NCBI RefSeq assembly: GCF_010868145.1
Contig: NZ_JAAGUY010000001.1
Location: forward strand, 682,001 to 746,000
Reading direction: 5' to 3'
DNA length: 64,000 nucleotides
Source: Nocardia cyriacigeorgica
GTDB taxonomy: Bacteria; Actinomycetota; Actinomycetes; Mycobacteriales; Mycobacteriaceae
In this document: one piece after another, positions 34,958-44,552 of the stretch
How positions within the stretch are numbered: the stretch's first letter is position 1
How the letters are laid out: every line of letters begins with the position of its first letter
Notes under the pieces: model-generated
What the model was told of the DNA's origin: nothing
What the model saw: the letters and a program-made list of their open reading frames with translations, nothing else
Databases searched by the model: none
Position numbers and translations under genes: made by a program

Positions 34958-35878
34958 ATGGCTTTCAACTTCGACGATATGCTGGCCAAGATCAAGTCCC
35001 GGCAATGGGCGCTGGCCGATATCGACTGGGAGGCCCCTGGCGCCGAACTCATCGACCCCGAACTGCACGCCAAGCTCGAGCCGTTCATGGCCGATCTGAT
35101 GTGGATCGAGAACGTCGGTGCCCGCGGGTTCGCCGCCATGGCGAAAAAGGCACCAACGGAGACACTGCGGGAGATCTACCGCTACTTCCACGCCGAGGAG
35201 CAGCGGCACGCCAACGCGGAGCTGGCGCTGATGCGCCGGTGGGGCATGCTCGACGGCGACGAGATCCCCGAGCCGAATATCAACGTCAAGTTGGTGATCG
35301 ACTTCCTCGACAAGCACGCCGACGGCATGTCTCTGTCGTTTCTCGGCACAGTCATCCCGATGCTGGAGGTCGCCCTCGATGGCGCGCTGATCAAGTTCGT
35401 CACCGACGAAATCGACGACCCGGTCGCGCAGGAGGTGTTCAAGAAGATCAATGCCGACGAATCCCGGCATCTGGCTACCGATTACGCTGTCATGGAGCTG
35501 CTCGGCCACTCCACCGCGCGCACACTGCTCATCGACCTGGTCGGCGGCTGGATCAAGCCGTCGCTGCTCATCGGGCTGCTCAGCTATGTGCCGCTATTGA
35601 ACAAGATGCGTGACAATATCGTCGAGATGGGTGTGGACGAGGAACGCCTGTATGCGGCCATGCGGCGATTCAAGGCCGTCGGTGAACGCACTCCGATCGC
35701 CAACCGCGTCCCCATGTACCGGATCGTCAAGATGCACAGCGACTGGGTGATCAACCGGGACCACCCCTACCATCTGGTGGCCGATGCCCTGGTCAAAGTG
35801 ACCGCACGCATTCCCGATCGTCTCCTCGGACCACAGCCGACGTGGTCCAAGGAACTCACCTACGAGCCGGTCGCATGA
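34958..35878 (+). CDS. Ferritin-like diiron protein of the mymA-like operon
   Basis: This 306-aa protein is predicted to form a four-helix ferritin-like bundle. The ligands for two irons can be placed as E51, E81-x2-H84 (HAEEQRH), E137 (MLEVAL) and E168-x2-H171 (ADESRH), the E...ExxH...E...ExxH arrangement of diiron oxygenases and oxidases. A C-terminal helical extension (about 200-306) is not part of the bundle. It may be an oxygenase/desaturase-like partner or an iron-handling protein; the exact reaction is unknown to me. It is tightly embedded between the SDR and the monooxygenase (stop overlaps ATG at 35875). Confidence 0.78.
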   Translation: MAFNFDDMLAKIKSRQWALADIDWEAPGAELIDPELHAKLEPFMADLMWIENVGARGFAAMAKKAPTETLREIYRYFHAEEQRHANAELALMRRWGMLDGDEIPEPNINVKLVIDFLDKHADGMSLSFLGTVIPMLEVALDGALIKFVTDEIDDPVAQEVFKKINADESRHLATDYAVMELLGHSTARTLLIDLVGGWIKPSLLIGLLSYVPLLNKMRDNIVEMGVDEERLYAAMRRFKAVGERTPIANRVPMYRIVKMHSDWVINRDHPYHLVADALVKVTARIPDRLLGPQPTWSKELTYEPVA

Positions 35879-37395
35879 GCGCCACCACGCCACTGGATGT
35901 GGCGATCATCGGCGCCGGCTTCGCGGGTATCGGCACCGCGATCCGTCTGCGCCAGAAGGGCATCACCGACTTCGCGATCTTCGAACGCGACACGAAAGTC
36001 GGCGGTACCTGGCGCGACAACACCTATCCCGGCGCGGCCTGTGATATTCCGTCGCGGTTGTACTCCTACAGCTTCGCGCCCAACCCGTACTGGTCGCACA
36101 CCTACTCCGGAAGTCCCGAGATCCTCGACTACATCGAGTCGATGGTCGACGAGTTCGGCCTGCGGCCCCGGATCAGGTTCGGGCACACCGTCACCGGGGT
36201 GACATTCGACGAGACGAGCGCCCTGTGGAATATCACCTTCTCGGGTCGGCGGCGCACGGTCCGAGCGCGCACCATCGTCATCGCGTCCGGCCCGTTGTCC
36301 AATGCGAGCTTCCCCGCAATTCCGGGGATCGAGGACTACCAGGGACACAAGATCCACAGTGCCCGCTGGGATCACGACTACGACTTCACCGGTAAGCGGG
36401 TCGCCGTGGTTGGCACCGGGGCCAGTGCCGTGCAGATCGTTCCCGAACTCGTACACCGGGCCGAGACGGTAAAGGTTTTTCAGCGGACGCCAGGCTGGGT
36501 GTTGCCGCGGGTGAACCGTTCGACGAACGAGCTCACCAAACAGCTCTACCGTCGACTGCCGGTGACCGAATCGCTTGCCCGCCAGGGGTGGTTCTGGGGG
36601 CATGAATCGGTAGCGCTCGGGGTTGTCTGGAACACGCCGCTGACGCGGGTCGTGGAATCGGTGGCCAAGCTGCATCTGCGCACCCAGGTGCGGGACCCAT
36701 GGCTACGCCGCCAGCTGACGCCGGACTTCCGGGCCGGATGCAAACGTCTGCTGATGACCAGCGATTTCTACCCGGCGTTACAGCGCGCGAACTGCACCCT
36801 GGTGACCTGGCCGATTGCCCGCATCAGCGAGCACGGTATCCGTACCGCCGAGGGCATCGAGCATCGCTTCGACTGCATCGTCTTCGCCACTGGTTTCGAT
36901 GTGTCCAAAGCCGGCAGTCCCATCCCGGTCACCGGGCGCGACGGGCGGGTGCTCGACGAGGAATGGAGTAACGGCGCTTACGCGTACAAGAGTGTCGCGG
37001 TCGCCGGGTATCCGAATCTGTTCCTCACCTTCGGTCCCAACTCGGGGCCAGGCCACAATTCGGCGCTGGTGTACATGGAGGCGCAGATCAACTATCTGAC
37101 CGACGCCATCGGCATGATTGTGCAGCAGAACCTGCGCACGCTCGAAGTGCGCCGCGATACACAGGACCGCCACAATGCGCGCCTCCAGAAGCGACTGTCC
37201 GCCACCACGTGGAACTCCGGATGCCGCAGCTGGTATCTGACCGAGGACGGTTTCAACGCCACCATGTTCCCCGGTTTCGGCACCCAGTACGTCCGGCAAC
37301 TGGCCGCCGTCGATACCGACGACTACATCCTCACCTCGGCGGCCACGTCATCGGCGATCCCCAGAGACGATCATGCCGTGGTGCCGCTCGGTTAG
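35875..37395 (+). CDS. Baeyer-Villiger-type flavin monooxygenase, MymA-like
   Basis: This 506-aa FAD/NADPH enzyme has GAGFAGIG (13-20), GGTWRDNTYPGAACD (43-57), typical of BVMO-like and EtaA/MymA proteins, YQGHKIHSARWD (155-166, close to the BVMO FxGxxxHxxxW(P/D) signature with Y for F) and a second Rossmann motif VVGTGASA. It would insert oxygen into a ketone to give an ester that the operon's esterase could cleave. In M. tuberculosis MymA is tied to acid stress and mycolic-acid/lipid changes. ATG 35875 overlaps the diiron gene's stop. A 12-bp hairpin follows the stop. Confidence 0.87.
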   Translation: MSATTPLDVAIIGAGFAGIGTAIRLRQKGITDFAIFERDTKVGGTWRDNTYPGAACDIPSRLYSYSFAPNPYWSHTYSGSPEILDYIESMVDEFGLRPRIRFGHTVTGVTFDETSALWNITFSGRRRTVRARTIVIASGPLSNASFPAIPGIEDYQGHKIHSARWDHDYDFTGKRVAVVGTGASAVQIVPELVHRAETVKVFQRTPGWVLPRVNRSTNELTKQLYRRLPVTESLARQGWFWGHESVALGVVWNTPLTRVVESVAKLHLRTQVRDPWLRRQLTPDFRAGCKRLLMTSDFYPALQRANCTLVTWPIARISEHGIRTAEGIEHRFDCIVFATGFDVSKAGSPIPVTGRDGRVLDEEWSNGAYAYKSVAVAGYPNLFLTFGPNSGPGHNSALVYMEAQINYLTDAIGMIVQQNLRTLEVRRDTQDRHNARLQKRLSATTWNSGCRSWYLTEDGFNATMFPGFGTQYVRQLAAVDTDDYILTSAATSSAIPRDDHAVVPLG

Positions 37396-37412
37396 TTCCG
37401 ATGTGGGTCGTC

Positions 37413-37445
37413 GCGTCCATGCCCCGTCGCAATGGGCATGGACGC
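37413..37445. terminator. Strong hairpin ending the mymA-like operon
   Basis: GCGTCCATGCCC (37413-37424) and GGGCATGGACGC (37434-37445) are perfect 12-base complements with a 9-base loop. It lies 18 bases after the monooxygenase stop. There is no T-run after it. It separates the mymA-like operon from the metal-resistance operon at 37589. Confidence 0.75.
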
Positions 37446-37561
37446 ACCGGGCAGTCGGGCACCCGCTCCTCCGCACAACGCCTCGTCGAACATCGACCAC
37501 GACTTTGTACAGGTCCTCTTGCCAGTAGAGCGTTCATTCCAACAATCCACTATTAACTGAA

Positions 37562-37577
37562 TACAGATATGGCTGTA
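37562..37577. promoter_or_regulatory. Inverted repeat, probable ArsR/CmtR operator
   Basis: TACAG (37562-37566) and CTGTA (37573-37577) flank ATATGG, in an AT-rich patch (TTAACTGAATACAGATATGG) just before the ribosome site of the ArsR-type gene. The position right upstream of the repressor's own ATG (12 bases) fits autoregulated ArsR/CmtR operators. Confidence 0.6.
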
Positions 37578-37588
37578 CTATCGGAGCC

Positions 37589-37918
37589 ATGGAGACCGTC
37601 CTGCACACCGACGCGCTGTCCCGTTTCGGACACGCCCTGTCCGACACCACCCGCACCCGCGTCCTACTCGAACTCCGCGATGGTCCGGCCTATCCGGCGG
37701 AGCTGGCCGACAAGATCGGCGTCACACGCCAGATTCTGTCCAACCACCTGGCCTGTCTGCGCGGATGCGGCCTGGTCGTCGCGGTCCCGGAGGGTCGGCG
37801 TTCCCGCTACGAGCTCGCCGACGTCCGGATCGCCGCCGCCCTTGGCGATTTGCTGGGGCTGGTCCTCGCGGTCGACCCGGCTTGCTGCCCGGACTCCGAC
37901 ACCGAGGGGTGCTGCTGA
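37589..37918 (+). CDS. ArsR-family metal repressor, CmtR-like
   Basis: This 109-aa winged-helix protein has NHLACLRGCGLV in the recognition helix region, placing C56 and C60 exactly as Cys57 and Cys61 of CmtR, the Cd(II)/Pb(II) sensor of M. tuberculosis. More Cys lie in the C-terminal tail (C99, C100 and C108, C109), where CmtR has its third ligand Cys102. It would leave DNA on binding soft metals and derepress the CDF exporter. Its stop TGA shares its last base with the exporter's ATG (TGATG). Confidence 0.87.
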   Translation: METVLHTDALSRFGHALSDTTRTRVLLELRDGPAYPAELADKIGVTRQILSNHLACLRGCGLVVAVPEGRRSRYELADVRIAAALGDLLGLVLAVDPACCPDSDTEGCC

Positions 37919-38643
37919 TGACCTCGATCGGCGTGCCCCAGGGGCGGCCTTCCGCAGTCCGGACCGGGCCGGACCCCGCCCGTAAGGCATTGCTGGCGCG
38001 CCGGATTCAATGGTTTGTCGCCGCCACCATCACCTACAACGTGATCGAGGCGATGATCGCCCTCGCCGAGGGCACGCGGGTGTCGTCCACCGCATTGATC
38101 GGGTTCGGCCTGGATTCGGTGATCGAGGTGTCCTCCGCCGCCGCGGTCGCCTGGCAATTCGCCGGGCGCGATCCGCAGAAGCGGGAAAAGATCGCGCTGC
38201 GGATCATCGCGTTCTCCTTCTTCGCCCTCGCCGCCTATGTCACCGTCGACTCGATCCGGGCGCTGCTCGGCGTCGGCGAAGCCGAGCACTCCACCGTCGG
38301 CATCGCCCTGGCCGCCGCCAGCCTGGTCATCATGCCGGTCCTGTCGGCCGCGCAGCGCCGGGCCGGGCGCGAACTCGGATCTGTTTCGGCAGTGGCCGAT
38401 TCCAAGCAGACCCTGCTGTGCACATACCTTTCGGCGGTGCTACTGGTCGGATTGCTGCTCAACAGCCTGTTCGGCTTGGCGTGGGCTGATCCGATCGCAG
38501 CCCTGGTGATCGCGGTGATCGCGGTCAAGGAGGGCCTCAACGCCTGGAAGGGCGACACCTGCTGCCCGGCACCACCGATCAGCCTCGACACCGCGCCCGC
38601 CGACTGCGGTGACGACTGCTGCACCACCGGGAAGGACCGCTGA
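37918..38643 (+). CDS. CDF-family heavy-metal efflux protein
   Basis: This 241-aa membrane protein has about six helices and the cation diffusion facilitator GFGLDSVIEVSSA (about 60-75), with an Asp/Glu metal site in helix 2, and a second D in SKQT-type helix 5 (VADSKQT). It lacks the usual long cytoplasmic domain; instead a short C-terminal tail holds CCPAPP and CGDDCC, a Cys-rich end likely to bind soft metals. It should export Cd, Zn or Pb ions under control of the CmtR-like repressor. The ATG shares a base with the repressor stop, and its own stop does the same with the DUF3703 gene. Confidence 0.85.
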   Translation: MTSIGVPQGRPSAVRTGPDPARKALLARRIQWFVAATITYNVIEAMIALAEGTRVSSTALIGFGLDSVIEVSSAAAVAWQFAGRDPQKREKIALRIIAFSFFALAAYVTVDSIRALLGVGEAEHSTVGIALAAASLVIMPVLSAAQRRAGRELGSVSAVADSKQTLLCTYLSAVLLVGLLLNSLFGLAWADPIAALVIAVIAVKEGLNAWKGDTCCPAPPISLDTAPADCGDDCCTTGKDR

Positions 38644-39005
38644 TGTCACGTATCCCCGCACCCGCCCGTACCCGCTACCACCAAGAGATGCGGGCTGCGA
38701 AGACCGCCATCGCGACAGAGGAACGGTGGTCGCACCTCGAGCGCGCACACATACTGTCCCAGCCCGACCCGTGGCTGCACACCCGTAACCACGTCGCCAT
38801 GTTCGCCCTCGCGGTGCGCCAACGCGACCGTCGCGAAGCCCTCGGCCAGATAGTCCGGATCGTGGTCGCCGCACCGGGTTCCCTGTCCGGCCACTCCCCG
38901 GCGGGCAACACCGGCCGAGCCGACGCCGGTTTGCGGCAGGTCATGCCGATACCGACCGACCTCGACGCCCTGCTCCACCCGACAACTACGGCGCGGCACC
39001 GGTAG
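38643..39005 (+). CDS. DUF3703 protein in the metal-efflux operon
   Basis: This 120-aa soluble protein has WSHLERAHILSQ near residue 30, a His-rich stretch (WLHTRNHVAMFALAVRQRD) and APGSLSGHSPAGNTGRA near residue 78, which match DUF3703. His residues H31, H36, H46 and H50 are spaced as in a possible metal site. I know no function. Its ATG overlaps the exporter stop by one base, so it is co-translated with a metal exporter; a metal-carrier role is a guess. Confidence 0.75.
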   Translation: MSRIPAPARTRYHQEMRAAKTAIATEERWSHLERAHILSQPDPWLHTRNHVAMFALAVRQRDRREALGQIVRIVVAAPGSLSGHSPAGNTGRADAGLRQVMPIPTDLDALLHPTTTARHR

Positions 39006-39034
39006 CGCCGCTCATTCCGCCCACTCGGGTGAGA

Positions 39035-40678
<1,644 letters not shown>

Positions 40679-40731
40679 TCATGCGGCGTCTCATGCCGAC
40701 CTGAACATCTCAGCGACATCGAAGGAGGGTT

Positions 40732-41646
40732 ATGACACTGTCTGTTGTGGTCGGCGCGGGAGGTGTCGGGACGATCACCTCGCAGCTGCTCGCCGACGCC
40801 GGGCATGAAGTCCGCCTGATCACCCGCAGCGGAAGCGGCCCCGAGGACTCACAGATCCGCTGTATCGCCGCGGACGCCACCGACACCGGGCGGCTGATCG
40901 AACTCACCTCCGGAGCCCTGACGCTGTTCAACTGCGCCGCCCCGCCGTACAACCGCTGGCGGACCGATCTGCCACCGCTGTTCCGGGCACTGCTGCGGAC
41001 CGCCGAAGCGACCGGTGCCGGCTACGTCATGCTCGGCAACGTCTACGGGTACGGCGCCCCCGATAAGCCGATGACCGAGGACCTGCCGATGGCGCCCAAT
41101 TCGGTCAAGGGTGAGCTGCGGGCCCAGGCCTGGCAGGAGGCCGTGGCAGCACACGATGCGGGCCGGGCGCGTGTCACCGAGGTCCGGGCCAGTGATTTCC
41201 TCGGCCGAGGAGCGCAATCGAACTTCGGGATCATGGTGGCGCCCAAGGTTATTGAAGGAAAGACTGCCTTGTTTCCGGCAGACCTGGATGCCGAGCACAG
41301 CTGGACCGGCACCGCCGACGCGGCCCGTGCTCTCATCGCGGTCAGCGAAGACGACCGCGCGTGGGGCCGAGCGTGGCATGTTCCCACCAACCCGCCGATA
41401 ACTCCGCGTCACCTGGCGGAGCGGCTCGCCCTGATCGCCGGTGCTCCCCCGGCGAAAGTGCGCCGCATGCCGGGCTGGATGCTCCGGGCGGCCGGTCTGG
41501 TCTCACCGATCGCCCGGGAGCTACCCGAGGTGCAGTATCAACTCCAGCGCCCGTTCGTCCTCGACTCGGCCCTCACCGAGCAGACGTTCGGACTACGCCC
41601 GTCCCCGCTCGCCGAAATCCTGGGCGAAATGACGATCAACGAATAA
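40732..41646 (+). CDS. NAD(P)-dependent epimerase/dehydratase-like protein
   Basis: This 304-aa protein has a Rossmann start LSVVVGAGGVGTITSQLLAD. YGYGAPDKP follows the region where extended SDRs have YxxxK, but no clear catalytic Lys is seen, so it resembles atypical NAD-binding (NmrA-like or TIGR01777-like) members. C-terminal RPFVLDSALTEQTFGL is typical of the family. The substrate is unknown. GAAGGAGG lies five bases before the ATG. It diverges from rox and may simply share the promoter region. Confidence 0.78.
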   Translation: MTLSVVVGAGGVGTITSQLLADAGHEVRLITRSGSGPEDSQIRCIAADATDTGRLIELTSGALTLFNCAAPPYNRWRTDLPPLFRALLRTAEATGAGYVMLGNVYGYGAPDKPMTEDLPMAPNSVKGELRAQAWQEAVAAHDAGRARVTEVRASDFLGRGAQSNFGIMVAPKVIEGKTALFPADLDAEHSWTGTADAARALIAVSEDDRAWGRAWHVPTNPPITPRHLAERLALIAGAPPAKVRRMPGWMLRAAGLVSPIARELPEVQYQLQRPFVLDSALTEQTFGLRPSPLAEILGEMTINE

Positions 41647-41721
41647 TCCGCAGTGATCAGCGTGAAGGTGACCGAGCCGGGTATCCGCGCAGCATGAAGC
41701 AACGACCCGAGGAGGCAACTC

Positions 41722-42201
41722 ATGGCTAGTCAGCTCATCCGGCTCGGCGCGGCGGCGGCGATCGCGTCCGCGGCGGTCATCGCGAGCGCAGGGCAGGCCG
41801 CCGCCCAACCGACCAGTGTGACGATCAACGGCAATATGCAGGTCATGGGCATGAACGTGCTCCATGTCGACGCACAGGGCGCACCGGGCAACCCCACAAC
41901 CGGCACGTATGTCGCGACCGCCAAGTTGGGGAACATGACGCTGCCGGTCCGTGTCACCGGACCGGTCACCTGTATGACGGTCAAGGACAACACCGTCTCG
42001 CTGATCTACCCCATCACCACCACCGAACCGGTCATGCTGTTCGCGCCGGATTCGATGGCCATCCAGATCACCGTCACCAAGGGCCAGGACGGTGAGCCGA
42101 ACCGGATCGGTTACGGCGTCCCGATGCCGACGAACTCCTTCCGCGGCTGCGAACCAGGTCAGACGCCGTTGATCTTCGACGGGACCATAGACATCCGCTG
42201 A
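41722..42201 (+). CDS. Small secreted protein of unknown function
   Basis: This 159-aa protein has a classic signal peptide (IASAGQAAAQP, cut near residue 28). The mature domain is beta-rich, with C84 (GPVTCMTV) and C143 (FRGCEPG) likely disulfide-bonded. TGTYVATAKLGNMTLPVRVTG suggests a lipocalin- or Ig-like sandwich. I recall similar short exported proteins in Nocardia but no function. CGAGGAGG precedes the ATG. The 167-base gap after it holds the betT promoter. Confidence 0.72.
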   Translation: MASQLIRLGAAAAIASAAVIASAGQAAAQPTSVTINGNMQVMGMNVLHVDAQGAPGNPTTGTYVATAKLGNMTLPVRVTGPVTCMTVKDNTVSLIYPITTTEPVMLFAPDSMAIQITVTKGQDGEPNRIGYGVPMPTNSFRGCEPGQTPLIFDGTIDIR

Positions 42202-42368
42202 TTCAGCACCCGCGTCCAGGAGCCCTGGACCGTGCTCAGCACCGGTCGACGTGACCCGGTGACAGCCATCCGCGTCGATTCGAACCGGCCGAGTGGGCGG
42301 CGAACCGATCTCGGACACGACGCCGATGTTGCCTTCTACCTCGCACATACCGGACTAGCGTCCTTCAT

Positions 42369-44552
42369 ATGAGTGGCGTCAGCGATCCACCGGGCAGCGA
42401 CAACACCGAACACGAGCCGACTGTCGACGCCGGCGCGACCGACCACTCCGCCCATCCATCACATCCGCAGGCGGGCCGCGGGTCGGTCAACACACCTGTC
42501 TTCCTCGTCGCCGCCGGCCTGGTCCTCGCTTTCGCGATCTGGGCGCTGGCCGCACCCGGCAGTGCCGAGACCGTCGTCGGTGAGGTCAAAACCTTCATCT
42601 CCACGTGGTTCGGCTGGTGGTACTTCATCCTCGCGACCGGCATCGTCGTACTGGTCGCGTTCCTCGGCATCAGCAAGTACGGGCGCTACCGGCTGGGACC
42701 GGAGGAATCGCGGCCGGAATACAGCCTGTTCACCTGGACAGCGATGCTGTTCGCCGCAGGCATCGGTATCGACCTGATGTTCTTCTCGGTCGCGGAGCCG
42801 GTCTACAACTACCTCTACCCGCCCCTGGGCCCCGCCCAGACCAATGAGGCGGCCCGCGCGGCGACGACCTGGACGATCTTCCACTACGGGGTCAGCGGCT
42901 GGGCGATGTATGCCCTCATGGGTGCCGCACTCGCCTATTTCGCGTTCCGGCACAATCTGCCGCTCACCATCCGCGCCGCCCTCTACCCCATCTTCGGCCA
43001 GCGGGTGCACGGCCGGTGGGGCGATGCCATCGACGTCGCCGCGGTACTCGGCACCATCTTCGGCATCGCCACCTCCCTCGGCATCGGCATCGTGCAGCTC
43101 AACTACGGTCTCAACGAAATGTTCGGCATCTCCCAGGGCAAGGCCGCCCAGATCGGGCTGATCGCGCTGTCGGTGATCGTCGCGACGATCTCGGCGACCT
43201 CGGGCGTGGACCGCGGCATCCGGCGATTGTCGGAACTCAACGTCATCATGGCGATCGCTCTGCTGATCTACATCCTGGTGGCGGGCCGCACGGACTTCCT
43301 GCTCAACGCGCTCACCCAGAACGCCGGTGATTACGCAGCTACCTTCCTTGACCGAACCCTGGACACCTTCGCTTGGGAACGCAATCCGGAAACGGCCAAT
43401 GAGCCGACCGCCTGGCTGGACGCCTGGACGCTGTTCTTCTGGGCATGGTGGGTGGCGTGGGCGCCGTTCGTCGGACTGTTCCTCGCCCGCATCTCGCGTG
43501 GCCGCACGCTGCGCCAGTTCGTCTTCGGCGTCCTGGTGGTGCCGTTCAGCTTCATCCTGTTGTGGATCTCGATCTTCGGCAACAGCGCACTCGACGTCGC
43601 GCGCGACGACCCCGAGTTCGCCGCCACGACGGCCGAAAAAGCAGAGGTCGGTTTCTACTCACTGCTCGAGCAGTACCCCGGCGCCCCACTGCTACTCGGT
43701 ATCGCGACCATCACCGGCCTGTTGTTCTATACGACCAGCGCCGATTCCGGTGCGCTCGTGATGGGCAACTTCACTTCGAGACTGCCCAACCCGATGGCCG
43801 ACTGCGCAACGGGCACCCGCATCTTCTGGGCGGTGGCCATCGGCCTGCTCACCCTGTCGATGTTGTTCGCAGGCGCGGGCGGATCCATCACGACACTCCA
43901 GAACGCCACCATCATCATGGGACTGCCGTTCTCGTTCATTCTCGCCCTGATCGGCATCGCCTTGCTGCGCTCGGTGCGCAACGAGTCCTACAAGCTCGAC
44001 AGCTACCGCACCTCGCTGCCGAATGCCATCGCGGCCGGGCGTGGTCCCTCCGATCTCGGCAGCTGGCGTCGTCGGCTGCTCGCCACAATCAGCTACCCCG
44101 GACCTGCGGCGACACGCAGATTCATGGCCAATTCGGTGAGTCCCGCTATGCGCGAGGTCTGCGACGAGTTCACCCGCGCGGGCGTGGCCGCGACCCTCGA
44201 CGAATCGGAGCGCACCGAGGGCATGCCCACCTCGCGGCTGGTCGTCGACCAAGCCAACGAGCCCCGCTTCGAGTACTGCGTATGGCCGGTGTCGGCGCCG
44301 ACACCGACGTATGCGGTACGCGCACAACGTTTCGAGGACCGATATTTCCGCTGCGAGGTGTACCTTGCGGAGGGTTCACAGGGCTATTCGCTCAACGGCT
44401 ACACGCGCGAGCAGATCATCGGCGACATTCTCGACCAGTACGAACGCCATCTCGGCTATCTGCATCTGCGGCGCTCGGCGACCGAACATCATGAGCCGAA
44501 TCCCGGCGGCGCCGACACCGACAGCGATCCGGAAGGGAGATCCACCGCATGA
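42369..44552 (+). CDS. betT: BCCT-family choline transporter, BetT-like
   Basis: This 727-aa membrane protein has a polar N-terminal tail (about 1-40), 12 helices, and the BCCT aromatic-box signature WAWWVAWAPFVGLFLARISR. Helix 8 carries TTSADSGALVMG. A cytoplasmic C-terminal domain of about 190 residues follows, typical of BetT rather than the shorter BetP or OpuD. It imports choline with a proton gradient. It starts the betTBA operon, and its stop overlaps the aldehyde dehydrogenase ATG (ATGA at 44549). The substrate is inferred from the adjacent oxidation genes. Confidence 0.88.
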   Translation: MSGVSDPPGSDNTEHEPTVDAGATDHSAHPSHPQAGRGSVNTPVFLVAAGLVLAFAIWALAAPGSAETVVGEVKTFISTWFGWWYFILATGIVVLVAFLGISKYGRYRLGPEESRPEYSLFTWTAMLFAAGIGIDLMFFSVAEPVYNYLYPPLGPAQTNEAARAATTWTIFHYGVSGWAMYALMGAALAYFAFRHNLPLTIRAALYPIFGQRVHGRWGDAIDVAAVLGTIFGIATSLGIGIVQLNYGLNEMFGISQGKAAQIGLIALSVIVATISATSGVDRGIRRLSELNVIMAIALLIYILVAGRTDFLLNALTQNAGDYAATFLDRTLDTFAWERNPETANEPTAWLDAWTLFFWAWWVAWAPFVGLFLARISRGRTLRQFVFGVLVVPFSFILLWISIFGNSALDVARDDPEFAATTAEKAEVGFYSLLEQYPGAPLLLGIATITGLLFYTTSADSGALVMGNFTSRLPNPMADCATGTRIFWAVAIGLLTLSMLFAGAGGSITTLQNATIIMGLPFSFILALIGIALLRSVRNESYKLDSYRTSLPNAIAAGRGPSDLGSWRRRLLATISYPGPAATRRFMANSVSPAMREVCDEFTRAGVAATLDESERTEGMPTSRLVVDQANEPRFEYCVWPVSAPTPTYAVRAQRFEDRYFRCEVYLAEGSQGYSLNGYTREQIIGDILDQYERHLGYLHLRRSATEHHEPNPGGADTDSDPEGRSTA

